Source: Silene conica (taxonomy: Eukaryota; Streptophyta; Magnoliopsida; Caryophyllales; Caryophyllaceae). Taken from it: a DNA stretch of 64,000 nucleotides. Under the pieces are notes generated by a model. That model had not been told where the DNA came from. It was given only the letters and a program-made list of their open reading frames with translations, and made no database searches. The stretch lies in the NCBI GenBank assembly GCA_029255685.2, contig CM055315.2:55523181-55587180 (forward strand), read 5' to 3'. Made by a program: the position numbers and the translations under genes. Shown in pieces: positions 11,283 through 21,307 of the stretch (position 1 is its first letter; each line of letters opens with the position of its first letter).

Positions 11283-13022
11283 ATGTCGGGAAGAACAAAA
11301 AGGCGATCCAAATCAAGGCACGACCCTTCGGTTGAGCAAGAGGTCGAAAATGTAAGGGGAAGTGGCAACATTGGCCCGGATCCTAGCTTTCCCGGTCTCA
11401 CTTTTGCCTCAATCCAACAAAAAGGTAATTTCACATATTTTAAGAATCGCCCCCTTCACCCAACTAGGTTTATTGATAGAGCCGGATTGAGAGACTTAGG
11501 GATTGAGAAGATAACTGCGGCTCTTTTTGCGGGATTAGGTATGAAAACCTTGTATGAGACAAAGCCGGTTCACACATCTCCCCGGTTAACTTGGGAATTT
11601 TTGAGTTCTTTGGTTGTGACTAAGAATAGAACTTTGGGGAAAGTAGCATTTTTAGAGTTCCGGTTGATGAATAAGGAACATCGTCTCACCTTAGATGAAT
11701 TTGCTTTGATTTTTGGGCTAGACGGAAAATTAGCCATTAAGCCTCCGGAGGGCTTTGATACCGAGCTTATTTGGACAGCCATAACCGGTCTTGTAAGTGA
11801 TAGAAGCCGAAAGAAACCGGCTAATAGGGTGCATTTGGCACCGATTAGAATTTGGCATAGGTTCATGGGGTGGACCGTTTTCTCTAGGGATGAGCCTCAC
11901 AACTTCACTACTACTGAGCTTGAGATAATTGGTTGTTACTTGGTTGGTGGCCCGAAATTGAACATTGCTCACCATATGGCCCTTCACTTGAGTAGGTTGG
12001 CATCCCAGCCTCAGCTTACTACCCCCATTTGTGTTGGGGGGATGGTCACCTTGATTGCCAACAACCTTTGTCAGAGGCACTTCACGGTCGACTTCATTCA
12101 GGGCGAGAATGTACTATCTAGCCGATACTTGCAGGATGCTTTGGGGTGGGTACGGTATAACCCTAGTGATCGCAAAGAGTATTGGCAGATTCGGGTTGAC
12201 AACAAGTTCAAGAATTCAGTCCCTTTGCCAAACACCGATTTGATGAAAGTTGTGCCAGGGAAGACCTCTTACCTCCTTGATATTGAGGCGGACCCCGAGG
12301 ACCTCCCACCAGACCAGCGTGCCCCTAGAGTCTACACCAGAGATAGAGTCGGTGCCACTCCTACCGACCTCCAGTTTGAGGCTTTTCAGCAGCCCTCCAT
12401 TTCCATGTCCCAGTTTCAGAGTGGTCCCTCACACTTCCAGGGATCTGCCTCATCCTCCGGTCCATCTTCTTATTCATGCCCCCCAGAGCTTATTGATTTC
12501 ATGGCCCGAGTTGACTTGGGCATGAAGAGTGCAGCGGATTTAGTGGACCAGCGCCAAGCCATAGCCGATGAGCGGCATAGGGATTTGACCTATAGGCTTG
12601 ATTACCTTTACCATGATCAAGCCTATGGTACATTTCCGAGTTATGATCGGTCCGTCCGCGACGGTTATCATCATCCGGATGGTGGTCGCCCGTCATATTA
12701 CATGCCTCCTGATAGGGGTTATGTGCCTCCTGAGGGTCATTTTTACGGGGAGATCAACGTCGCCCCGGGTTATTTTTCAAACCCGATCTTTCCCCCCAAC
12801 TTCCGGGGAAATGAGGATTCGGGCCCTCCGAGGCATTCATCCTTCCATGGCGGGTATGGTGATGCGGGACCTAGTGGCTCTCAAGCCTCCCCTTTCCGTG
12901 ATGTTATGCTCAACCCGAACGACTACATGGTGGTCGATGATGGCAATGGGAATGATGATGATGGAGCCGGTGATGAAGGTTATGAGTCCGAGGATCATTT
13001 TGATGATCATTTTGATGAGTGA
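11283..13022 (+). CDS. Athila ORF3 (post-pol, 'env-like' position), 579 aa
   Basis: This ORF lies between integrase and the 3' LTR, where Athila, Calypso and Cyclops elements carry an extra gene. Residues about 60-330 hold a conserved block with RPLHPTRFIDRAGLRDLG, LTWEFLSSL, FRLMNKEHRLTLDEFALIFG and PHNFTTTELEI. From family memory this resembles the ATHILA ORF-1 family (Pfam PF03078); this needs a profile search. After about residue 390 the protein is Ser/Pro/Gly/Tyr-rich, and it ends in an Asp/Glu-rich tail. I see no signal peptide and no clear membrane segment, so an envelope role is not supported. The ATG at 11283 follows a CT-rich leader, and the minus-strand copy starts with the same MSGRT. 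Function is unknown. The frame is open with no disruption. Confidence 0.75.
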   Translation: MSGRTKRRSKSRHDPSVEQEVENVRGSGNIGPDPSFPGLTFASIQQKGNFTYFKNRPLHPTRFIDRAGLRDLGIEKITAALFAGLGMKTLYETKPVHTSPRLTWEFLSSLVVTKNRTLGKVAFLEFRLMNKEHRLTLDEFALIFGLDGKLAIKPPEGFDTELIWTAITGLVSDRSRKKPANRVHLAPIRIWHRFMGWTVFSRDEPHNFTTTELEIIGCYLVGGPKLNIAHHMALHLSRLASQPQLTTPICVGGMVTLIANNLCQRHFTVDFIQGENVLSSRYLQDALGWVRYNPSDRKEYWQIRVDNKFKNSVPLPNTDLMKVVPGKTSYLLDIEADPEDLPPDQRAPRVYTRDRVGATPTDLQFEAFQQPSISMSQFQSGPSHFQGSASSSGPSSYSCPPELIDFMARVDLGMKSAADLVDQRQAIADERHRDLTYRLDYLYHDQAYGTFPSYDRSVRDGYHHPDGGRPSYYMPPDRGYVPPEGHFYGEINVAPGYFSNPIFPPNFRGNEDSGPPRHSSFHGGYGDAGPSGSQASPFRDVMLNPNDYMVVDDGNGNDDDGAGDEGYESEDHFDDHFDE

Positions 13023-15358
13023 CCACCTTTGGAGGTGGTTGATGGATGATTATGCTCCCCTTGCAAAATCCAAAACAAGTCAAGTAACTCCCTTAATCCA
13101 AATTTCTCCTTTAGTTTGCATTTGTTTTTTTTAGCATGCATTTAGCTTAGTTAGTTTAGTTTAGTTCGTTAGTTTTAGTTTCCTTTTCATGTTTTTACAT
13201 CATTAGTTTAGATGCATATAGTTGCATTCATTTAGATGCATTAGATTTATATTTTTGTATCATATTGTCACATATAGCTTGCATACATGTAGTTTAGAGC
13301 ATTTAGTTTGCATTTAGTCTAGTTTTTAGTTTCTCTCTTCTTTTGTTTACCTTTGTTTTTAATGCCTTCTTAAAAACCAAAAAACCAAAAAAATTGAAAA
13401 ACCAAAAACTTTCAAAAAAAATGTTCTTTATTTTCCGGTTTTCCTCCTCACATTATGCATGTAAATAAGTGTGGGGAGGAAGAACCGTTTATTTCAAAAA
13501 AATACAAAAACAAGTTTTTATTTTCTCAAAAATTTCAAAAAAGCCAAAAACATGTTGTTTTCGTTCTTTTACTTCATTTCCCCCTTTGCACTTTATTACA
13601 TTGAGGACAATGTAAATCTTAAGTGTGGGGAGGGAAAATATCCACCTTGTGAATATTTGATTGCTTTTGTAAGTATGAAAAACCTCAAAAATACCAAAAA
13701 AATCGAAAAATTTGAAAAATTCAAAAACATGTTTTTACCTTATTAGTGTAGAATTGTATATACTTGTGTTTGCTTCCCCTCCTTTCGCATAGGTAACACT
13801 CGCTTGAGCACCGCTTTGGATCTTGAAGATACCACGGTATGATCGTTCCAACCTCTATTTCACTCTCATTTTCATTCTTTTGTTACAATTGAGGAGGATG
13901 GGCTTGTATTTGGAGGATGTGGAGTACATTGTGGAGAATTGTGTGTGGCTTGTGTGCTTTTGTGCTGTTAGGAGATGCATTAGCTTTGTTTGACATTTAG
14001 TTTGATAGTCTCATTTGCATTATAACATGTCTATATTAGTTGCATTCATGGCATATAGTTGCATTTAGGATAATGTTTTGAAAATGCCTAATTGAGAACT
14101 TTGACAAAATCGTTTAGGCATTTACAAATAATTCTTCTACTTGGGACTTTGTCTTTTAGAATGATTTTTGAAACACCCTAGGTTAAGCTTTTCTAGTATC
14201 TTTCTGACCATGGTCCAATACCGAGTCAAGGGTTTGCATGTGAGTCACCTTGCCCAACCCCGTAATGCGGAATGGTTTTGATTATCTTGTCTTGGTGACC
14301 TTTTTCGACTCAGCGGTTTGGCAACCCAAAAATAACTTTCATGAATAAATTTAGAATGCTCTTGTCAATGATCATAAGAAGTGGAATCGACTTGAAAAAA
14401 AAAAAAAAAAAAGGGAACTCAAGTGAAAAAGAAAAGAAAAAAAAAAAATGGTTAATGAAAAAGAATAAGAACATGTTGTTTTGGTGGAGGCGTACCACTT
14501 CGATGTGCTTTGGAGGGTAGCCATTGAGTTGGCTTCCCACTTGGTTGTGAATTCGACCGCCCAAAGACAGAGTGATTGTCACCCCGATAAGCTATTGTCT
14601 AGAGGTTAACCGGTTGCCTAATAAGCGATTGGCGAAAGCAAAGGACATTAGCACGCGTGGGACAAACCCCATCCTAACTCATGGCATGAAAAAAGAGATG
14701 AAAAAAAAAAAAGTTGAATGAGGTCAAATTTTGATCGTCATCCACCATTTTGTGTTGATTTGAGCATTTCATTCCAAAAAATCAATTTTGCCTTGCCGTT
14801 TTGTCGATCTCGGGACGACCCATGACCTTTACTTTGTGAAGAATCTAGACTTGTTGTATCTTTTGCCTTTAGCATTGCGGGGATCATCATTCCATTCCAT
14901 CCGATCGCCTTTGACAAAAGTATTTGGATAACGGTTATGAAAGTAGCCTAGTTTAGCATGATTTGGCGGTGTTTTGTTGTCATCCTTCTTGCCTTAGTGA
15001 CTTGTAGAATTAATATTTGTGAGGGAGTTTACGATTTTGAATTTGTTCCCTTTTAGTTGTTTTCCGCCGCTTGAATGAGGCAAGCGGTTTTCTTTCTTTT
15101 CCGATGCATGTTGCTTGTCTATACGTGTTTTGTTTTTACTGGTTGGCATCAAAAGTTTTGTAGCAAGACCTTACTTGCCTTGCAATAGGGCATTCTCCCT
15201 CATGAATGTCAAATTGTGAGTTGAAAGGGCTACGGGTGTAGCTAAACCCGATTCGGCTTATAGGTAGCTTAGTTAGTTGTTTCTTTGTTTTTAATAAGGG
15301 TTATATAGTTCTTTGATCTCTTACTCGAGGACGAGTAAGGTTTAAGTGTGGGGAATTC
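13023..15358 (+). other. Athila 3' non-coding region and polypurine tract
   Basis: This 2.3-kb tail has no credible coding region. Short A-rich tracts fill 13370-13740 and 14390-14450. A word like TTAAGTGTGGGGA occurs at 13466-13480, 13618-13634 and 15341-15358. The last directly precedes the LTR and is the true polypurine tract. A conserved sequence with CTCGAGGACGAGTAAGG lies just upstream of it and recurs before LTR B. Confidence 0.75.
15341..15358 (+). other. Polypurine tract of Athila element A
   Basis: TTTAAGTGTGGGGAATTC directly abuts the LTR start TGATGAGC at 15359. It would prime plus-strand DNA synthesis. Equivalent tracts are at 18410-18426 and, on the minus strand, at 50400-50383. 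Confidence 0.75.
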
Positions 15359-15590
15359 TGATGAGCTCCATTTTGGTCATCATTTCCTTTACATTTTCTT
15401 TGTTCTCGGTCACGATTCGACCTCGATTTGCGTATCTTTAGGTGTTTTTACGTCCGTTGCCTCGTATATTCCTATTCGATCCAATTTTTGTAGGTATTAC
15501 GGCGTGGGCGAATAAACGGGTGAAATCGAGCCGGATTTAGAACGATTTATGAAGAAATGTGGAAGAATTGTGAAGGAGGCCTCCCAGGCC

Positions 15591-16029
15591 CTCCCAGCCG
15601 GTCCCCAACCGGCGGCCGGTCGGCCGGCTGGGAGCCTTGACTCAAGATTTCGACAAAAATGTGAAGAGTTTTCCAGAACCTCAATTCAGCCTCCCAGCCG
15701 GTTCCCAGCCGGCAGCCATTTTGAAGATTTTGAAGATCCCATACTTAGCCATTTTGAAGATTTTGAAGAATTACGTATTTTGGGCAGACTACTCAAGAAG
15801 GGCTCCCAGCCGGTGGACAACCGGCAGCCGGTCCACCGGCTGAGGGGACCTGTACTTATTGAAGAATTGATGAAGAAATCAGATTGAAGAAAAAGGCCTC
15901 CCAGCCGGTGCCATACCGGCAGCCGGCCGGTCGGCTGGGAAGCATGACCATTTGAAGATTTTTCAGAAGTGAATATTTGGGCTCTCAGCCGGTCCCAGAC
16001 CGGCAGCCGGTCGACCGGCTGAGAGGCCC
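15591..16029 (+). repeat. Palindromic module array in U3 of LTR A
   Basis: Modules start near 15597, 15693, 15806, 15902 and 15985. The second lacks its right half. The last has outer arms GGGCTCTCAGCC and GGCTGAGAGGCCC, pairing with one bulge. It uses CTCAG/CTGAG where most others use CCCAG/CTGGG. The array ends 21 bp before the TATA box. Confidence 0.8.
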
Positions 16030-16048
16030 TTTTCGTATTTTCGAGCTC

Positions 16049-16056
16049 TATATAAA
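16049..16056 (+). promoter_or_regulatory. TATA box of Athila LTR A
   Basis: TATATAAA with following ACCCGCACTTGTATC is conserved in LTR B (19099-19106) and, on the minus strand, in the LTRs at 60651-60644 and 47780-47773. In all four the nearest palindromic module lies 20-22 bp upstream. Confidence 0.7.
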
Positions 16057-17049
16057 CCCGCACTTGTATCACTTTTATTATTACGCATTCTTAAGTTTTT
16101 TTTAGGGTTTACTACTGTTTGGAATACTTAGCACTTAGACTCAAAAACACTAAAAAATACTTTAATCTTATTTAGATCTTTACTTAATCCTTCTTTATTA
16201 GTTAATCTCTCTAGAGGATTCTCCTTGAGTTTGTGTTTAAGCATTTGTAGTGGATTATTTGGGTTGTAATTTTGGGGGATTTGAAAGAATCCTTCAACTT
16301 GTCATCCAAGTCATTCCCTTTTCCATAGTTAATGGTATAATCTTCTTCATCTCTACTTTATTTTTGCATTTCCTTTAAGTTTTGTTTGTTTAATTGTTTA
16401 CTCTTTCATTTTCTCATAATGTTTATCATCAATTCCTCATTTGTTCATGTTTCTTCTTTAATCATGTGTGAGTAGTTTCATTCTAGGGTTAGGGGTTTGC
16501 TTGGGTAGTTAGTAGCCATGAAAAATGCTTAGGGTTAGTCTTGTTTGCTTCTTTGGTTAAGTTTTCGCATCTTGCATGTTACGTGTTCGACGAATTGCCT
16601 CAACGACGGTTGGGTATTAGTCTTCGCTTTGTTTGCTTTAGACGATGGTCTTGAGTTTCATGAGCATGCTTATGTGTTAGGTTAGCTTGGTTTGTAGCGA
16701 AAGCTAGGACTAGTCTTGACCTAAGGGTAGTCGACTCGAGAGAAGAGATGACCCTAGACTTACCATAGAAGTGACACGAGACCGTTGCCTTACGTTTGGC
16801 TACCGACTTACCTAGGTGACCCCCGACACCCTAGTCCTCCTTATCATCAATTTTATCTAAATTTATTTGTTTTAATTGTTCTTTAGTTGTTAATCAATCT
16901 CAAACTTATTACCCGACTCAAGCTCGAACTAGAACTTAAATATACAACTTCCCCACCGTCTTTTGGGTTCGACCCTAAATTATACTACTTAATTTGGGAG
17001 TTTATAAATTGTTTTTGGTGCCGGAATCGACGACAAAATCCGGCCATCA

Positions 17050-18426
17050 GAGCTACATCCCCAAAAACACCTTCCTTGATCAAGAATGGTTGCTTTTGTG
17101 GTACTTTGTTGGTGGTAGAGTTGGGATTTAGATGTTGGTTGGTGCACTCTTCCGTTTTGGTCACTACTTGTTGTTTTCTTGGTGAATGGAAGTTTGACAA
17201 AAAGAAAAGAAACGAAAAGAAAAAAATGAAAAAATAAAGAAAATAGAAAATCAAAGAAAAAAGTTGAAAAAGTTTCGAAAAATCCAAAAAAGAAAAGTGT
17301 ATATATGTGTTTTGAAAGAGAAAAAGGCTAGCAACAAATCCCTTCCATCAAGGGGACATAGAAAAAGCCGTTGCTATAATAATGTGGTCTTTTGATGTTC
17401 TTGCACGCGTGCCGGGTTTACACAATTTTTGCATTTGATTTGGTTTTCAAGTCGTATGTTAGGGTGTAGACGTTGTTCGGTGTTTTTAATAATGACCACT
17501 TTGTTTAAGGTTGTGATGGGTTCGTTTTTTCCAAAGTAAGTTGGGGTTTATGCAATTTTTGTTTGGTTTTGTTAAAACCAAAGTTAGGGCATATACGTTG
17601 CTTAGTTGTTGTAATAAGGAGTTGTGTTGATTATGGCAATCATTCTTGTTTTTGAGCCTCAAATTCTAGAACGGTGCTTGCACCAAACCATTTTCACCCA
17701 ACCCAAGCCCCGTTGCATCCTTGTTGTTGCCCTCATCATGTACATTTGCATTTTCTCATGGATTTTTGGATGGAGTACCATTCTAGATTGCGGGCATGCT
17801 TCGCAAGTTGAGGTAGGTGAGTGATTTTGGTTACTTTTTGTCACAAAAATCACCCCCTTTCTTTCCTTGTGTGTTGAGTGTCACCCGTGAGAGTCGGTGC
17901 TTAGGGTTCTTTTATCGGTTATGGGTCTTGCATGGAGTCGAATCATGTGTGCGTCGTGTCATTCTTGGGAGTATAGCTTAGTACTTCCGTTTGCCCGCCT
18001 TGAATTAGTTTCTTGGTCTTTGGTGATGTCATTTTTGGTTGCTTGAGCTTGATTTAGGGGTTTGACACCGTGGTTAGACTTTGAGTCGGCATCCTCCGCT
18101 ATAGACCTCCCTTGTTTAGTTTTTCAAAACCCGCTTGAATGAGGCAAGCGGTTGGCTTTTCCTTTTCCCGATGCATGTTGCTTGTTTATATGTGTTTTGT
18201 TTTGACTTGTTTGCATCAAAAATTTTGTAGCAAGACCATACTTGCCTTGCAATAGGGCATTCTTCCTCATGAATGTCAAATTGTGAGTTGAAAGGGCTAC
18301 GGGTGTCGCTAAACCCGATTCGGCTTCTAGTTTGCTTAGTTAGTCTGTTTCTTTGTTTTCGAATAAGGGTTATGTAGTTCCTTGATCTCTTACTCGAGGA
18401 CGAGTAAGGTTTAAGTGTGGGGAATC
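17050..18426 (+). mobile_element. Second Athila element, 3' tail fragment
   Basis: This 1.4-kb non-coding fragment matches the distal 3' tail of the minus-strand Athila copy (around 50400-51760, reverse complement). It ends in its own polypurine tract at 18410-18426. It starts abruptly after LTR A. A 66-codon frame (17624-17824) is also open in the other copy, but most differences change the amino acid, so I do not call it a gene. Confidence 0.7.
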
Positions 18427-20104
18427 TGATGAGCTATATTTAGGTCATGTTTTCCATTGTTTATTCTTCATTTTTGGTCCCGATTCGACCTCGTTTTGCG
18501 TGCCTTTGCTCGATTTTACGCCCATTGCCTCGATTATTCCTTTTTGGTTTACATTTTGTAGGTGTTGTGGCGGGAGCGAAGAAACGGGAGCAAACAAGAC
18601 GAATTTGGAGCGAAATGTGAAGAAATTATGAAGAAAAGGCTCCAGGTCCTCTCTGCCGGTCCCAGACCGGCAACCGGCTGGCCGGCTGAGAGGCTTGACT
18701 TGACCATGGACCAAAAGTGCGAAAATGTTGCAGGGATTTGTCATCTGACTCCCAGCCGGTCCCCGACCGGCAGCCGGCCGGTCGGCTAAGGATCATGCAT
18801 ACTTCAAAATCACTTCGAAAAATCAAAAGTTCACCTTCAGCCTCTCAGCCGGTCCACCACCGGCGGCTGGCCTACCGGCTCCGTGTACCTGTACAATGAA
18901 AAAAAGAAGCAAAAAAGTCAGAATTTGAAGTTCAGCCTCTCAGCCGGTACAAGACCGGCGGCCGGCCGGTCTGCTGAGGGTCAGTCCAAGTTGAAGAAAA
19001 AGAAGGAAAAATTCAGAAGTTTGCAAAAAGACTCCCAGCCGGTCCACCACCGGCAGCCGGTTGACCGGCTGAAAGTCAGATTTCAGTATTTCGCGCACTA
19101 TATAAACTCGCACTTAGTCTATTATTTAATACGCAACATTTGAGATATTTTCATACTTATTTTAGGATTTTTACTGTTCCATTCATCTATACTTAACCAC
19201 CAAAAACTCTCTTAAGAATTTTAATCCTTTCTTAGATTTTACTTTAATCTCATAGTTCTTGTTAATCATTCCTTAGTTCTAGAAGATCAATAGTTTACAT
19301 TTGTAGTTTTGGGTGTATTTTGAAGATATTTGAGAGAATTCTTCATTTGTATCCAAGTTCTTCACTTTAATGCAAGCATAGGTATAATCTTCCTTTCTCT
19401 TGTTTAGTATTTCCATTTATTTACATTTATCTCAAGTTCTTTTTAATCTATTGCTTGTTTTTACCATTTCCCATAATGTTTATCATCTATACCTCATTTG
19501 TTCATGTTTTCTTCTTAATCATGTGTGAGTAGTTTCATTTCTAGGGTTAGGGGTTTGTTTGGGTAGTTAGTAGCCATGAAACATGCTTAGGGTTAGTCTT
19601 GTTTTGCCTCTTTGGTTGAGTTTTCACATCTTGCATGTTACGTGTTCGACGAATTGCCTCAACGACGGTTGGGTATTAGTCTTCGCGTTGTTTGCTTTAG
19701 ACGATGGTCTTGATTTTCATGAGCATGTTTATGTGTTAGGTTAGCTTGGTTTGTAGCGAAAGCTTGGACTAGTCTTGACCTAAGGGTAGTCGACTCGAGA
19801 GAAGAGACGGCCCTAGACTTACCATAGAAGTGACACAAGACCGTTATCTTATGTTTGGCTACCGACTTACCTAAGTGACCCCCGACACCCCTAGTTCTCC
19901 TTATCATCAATTTAATCTTAACATATTTGCTTTCATTTATCTTTAGTTTTTAGTCATTTCATAAACCAAACTATTACCTCCGACTCAAGCTCTAATTAGA
20001 ACCTAACTAACCAACTTCCCCACCGTCTTCGCGTTCGACCCCGAACTAAATACTACTTTCCTTCGGGTTTGATGACCGGTAGTGACGGCAAATTCCGGCC
20101 ATCA
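18427..20104 (+). mobile_element. Athila LTR B (1678 bp)
   Basis: The LTR starts TGATGAGCTATA and ends AATTCCGGCCATCA. Five palindromic modules lie in 18648-19077, and the TATATAAA box is at 19099-19106, 22 bp after the last module. It is clearly diverged from LTR A, including the spacers between modules, so it belongs to a different insertion. It ends against an older LTR fragment. Confidence 0.85.
18648..19077 (+). repeat. Palindromic module array in U3 of LTR B
   Basis: Modules start near 18653, 18752, 18847, 18936 and 19037, spaced 89-101 bp. Several are decayed on one arm. The last has outer arms GACT and AGTC around CCAGCC/GGCTGA. Spacers can be aligned to those of LTR A only loosely, while the module cores stay recognisable. 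Confidence 0.8.
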
Positions 20105-20487
20105 TATGCGTGTTTCTATGATGGTTGAACATGCTCGTAGCGATAGCTAGGATAAGTTTGGCCAAAGGCGAGTCGACTCGAAAGACGAGACAAGCCGAGA
20201 CCGACCCATAAGAGTAACCTAGTCGCCCATTTTGCATGTTTCGTTATCACCCCTTCGTAGTAACCCGACACCTAGTTTCCTTAATCTTGATAATCTTACA
20301 TCTTTAATTTTTCGTTATTCTTAGTTCTTTAATCAAACCAAACCTTTTTACCCCCGACTAAACTTTGACTTAAACGCAACTATACAAAAATCCCCACCAT
20401 CCTTGTGTTCGACACCCAATTAAAATACAACTTTTTTACTTGGGTTTTATTTTGATTGCGGATAGTGACGGCAAAACTCTCGCATCA
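20105..20487 (+). mobile_element. Old Athila LTR 3' remnant
   Basis: This 383-bp piece has the diagnostic LTR end words (CTAGGATAAG, GTCGACTCGAAAG, ATCCCCACCATCC, GTTCGACACCC) and stops at CTCGCATCA. It is much more diverged than LTRs A and B. LTR B lies directly against its left side, which suggests an insertion into this older copy. Confidence 0.65.
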
Positions 20488-21307
20488 GTCATTTATAAAA
20501 TCCACGATCAAACAAAATAAGAATATTATGAAGGCCGAAGAACCTCAGTAGTTGGCCGAGTCCCTTAAACCACTCGACGGAGTTCAAATGGTGAGCGAGC
20601 CACTTTAATGAGGGAGGCATGGTGAAACACTTGAATAGGGTGAAACCGAGCCACTTGGAAGGAAGGTGAAGGAAAATGAGGAACCTAGACTTTGTCCGGT
20701 TGTCCCTACAATTTGTTTCCCAAGTCTCCTGTTTCCTTTCCTAAAATCTTCAACGTTTCATTACCACATCAATATCAAGAAGCCAACTACTACAACTCCA
20801 AAAAAAGAAGAAGAGCAAATAAATAAATAAATTTATAAAACAAATAAAGTAATAAAAAAACGAAACACCCGACCTCTCTGCCACCCTAAATCCCCGTTCT
20901 TCTTCTTCTTCTATCTTTCTCCCATCCCCGCCGCCTTTTTTACTCTTTCACTCCCCCTTTCTCCCCTCTCATCTCCTCCCCCATCACCCGACAATTTCCC
21001 CCTTTTCTTCTAGGGTTTCCGATTTCCTAGGGTTTCCTTTTTTCCAATTAATATTTATAATAATTATTATTATTATTCTTTTTATTAAGATATACGATTA
21101 GTATTATTATCAATGTCAATCACAGTTGAGCGAACTGTATTCGTTCCCAACCATCTCTATGCGTCGCTTTTGCACCGTTTTCGTTGATTAATTAATTATC
21201 AATCAATCAAATTATCCAACAATAATAATATCAAGACGAAGAATATAAAATCAGATTCGATTTGTTACAATTGGCATTCTTCTTGTTGTTGTTGGTTGGA
21301 TATTTGG
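20488..21307 (+). promoter_or_regulatory. RAPTOR1 promoter and 5' UTR
   Basis: This is the only gene-proximal stretch upstream of RAPTOR1 that is not recognisably transposon. A TATA-like TTTATAAAA lies near 20833-20840. A strongly CT-rich tract at 20888-20990 is typical of plant leaders. The ATG at 21308 is preceded by about 300 bp of AT-rich presumed leader. The start site is not determined; it is placed near 20865-20900 by inference. Confidence 0.45.

Larger units (their letters stand above)
15359..17049 (+). mobile_element. Athila LTR A (1691 bp)
   Basis: The LTR starts TGATGAGCTCC after the polypurine tract and ends AATCCGGCCATCA. U3 carries five palindromic modules (15591-16029). A TATATAAA box follows at 16049-16056. 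The 3' part includes ACTTCCCCACCGTCTT and GGTTCGACCC, shared with all Athila LTRs here. What follows (17050) is tail sequence of another Athila element, not a primer site, so element A appears to sit inside that second element. Confidence 0.85.

Noticed and set aside
13471-13746. 91-codon Lys/Phe-rich ORF also present at 52936-52538
   Set aside because: It starts with GTG inside a polypurine-like motif and consists of A/T-rich tracts; the similarity is element homology.
17624-17824. 66-codon hydrophobic ORF also open at 51187-50987
   Set aside because: About two thirds of the differences between the copies change the amino acid, and the first ATG is internal. There is no sign of purifying selection.
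10483-19077. CRISPR array (palindromic repeats with non-identical spacers)
   Set aside because: The DNA is plant nuclear. Module length varies, spacers of LTR A and LTR B are loosely alignable in order, and there are no cas genes. These are LTR modules.
21296-21307. Upstream start for RAPTOR1 at 21296
   Set aside because: That codon is TTG. The ATG at 21308 gives the conserved MALGDL start.
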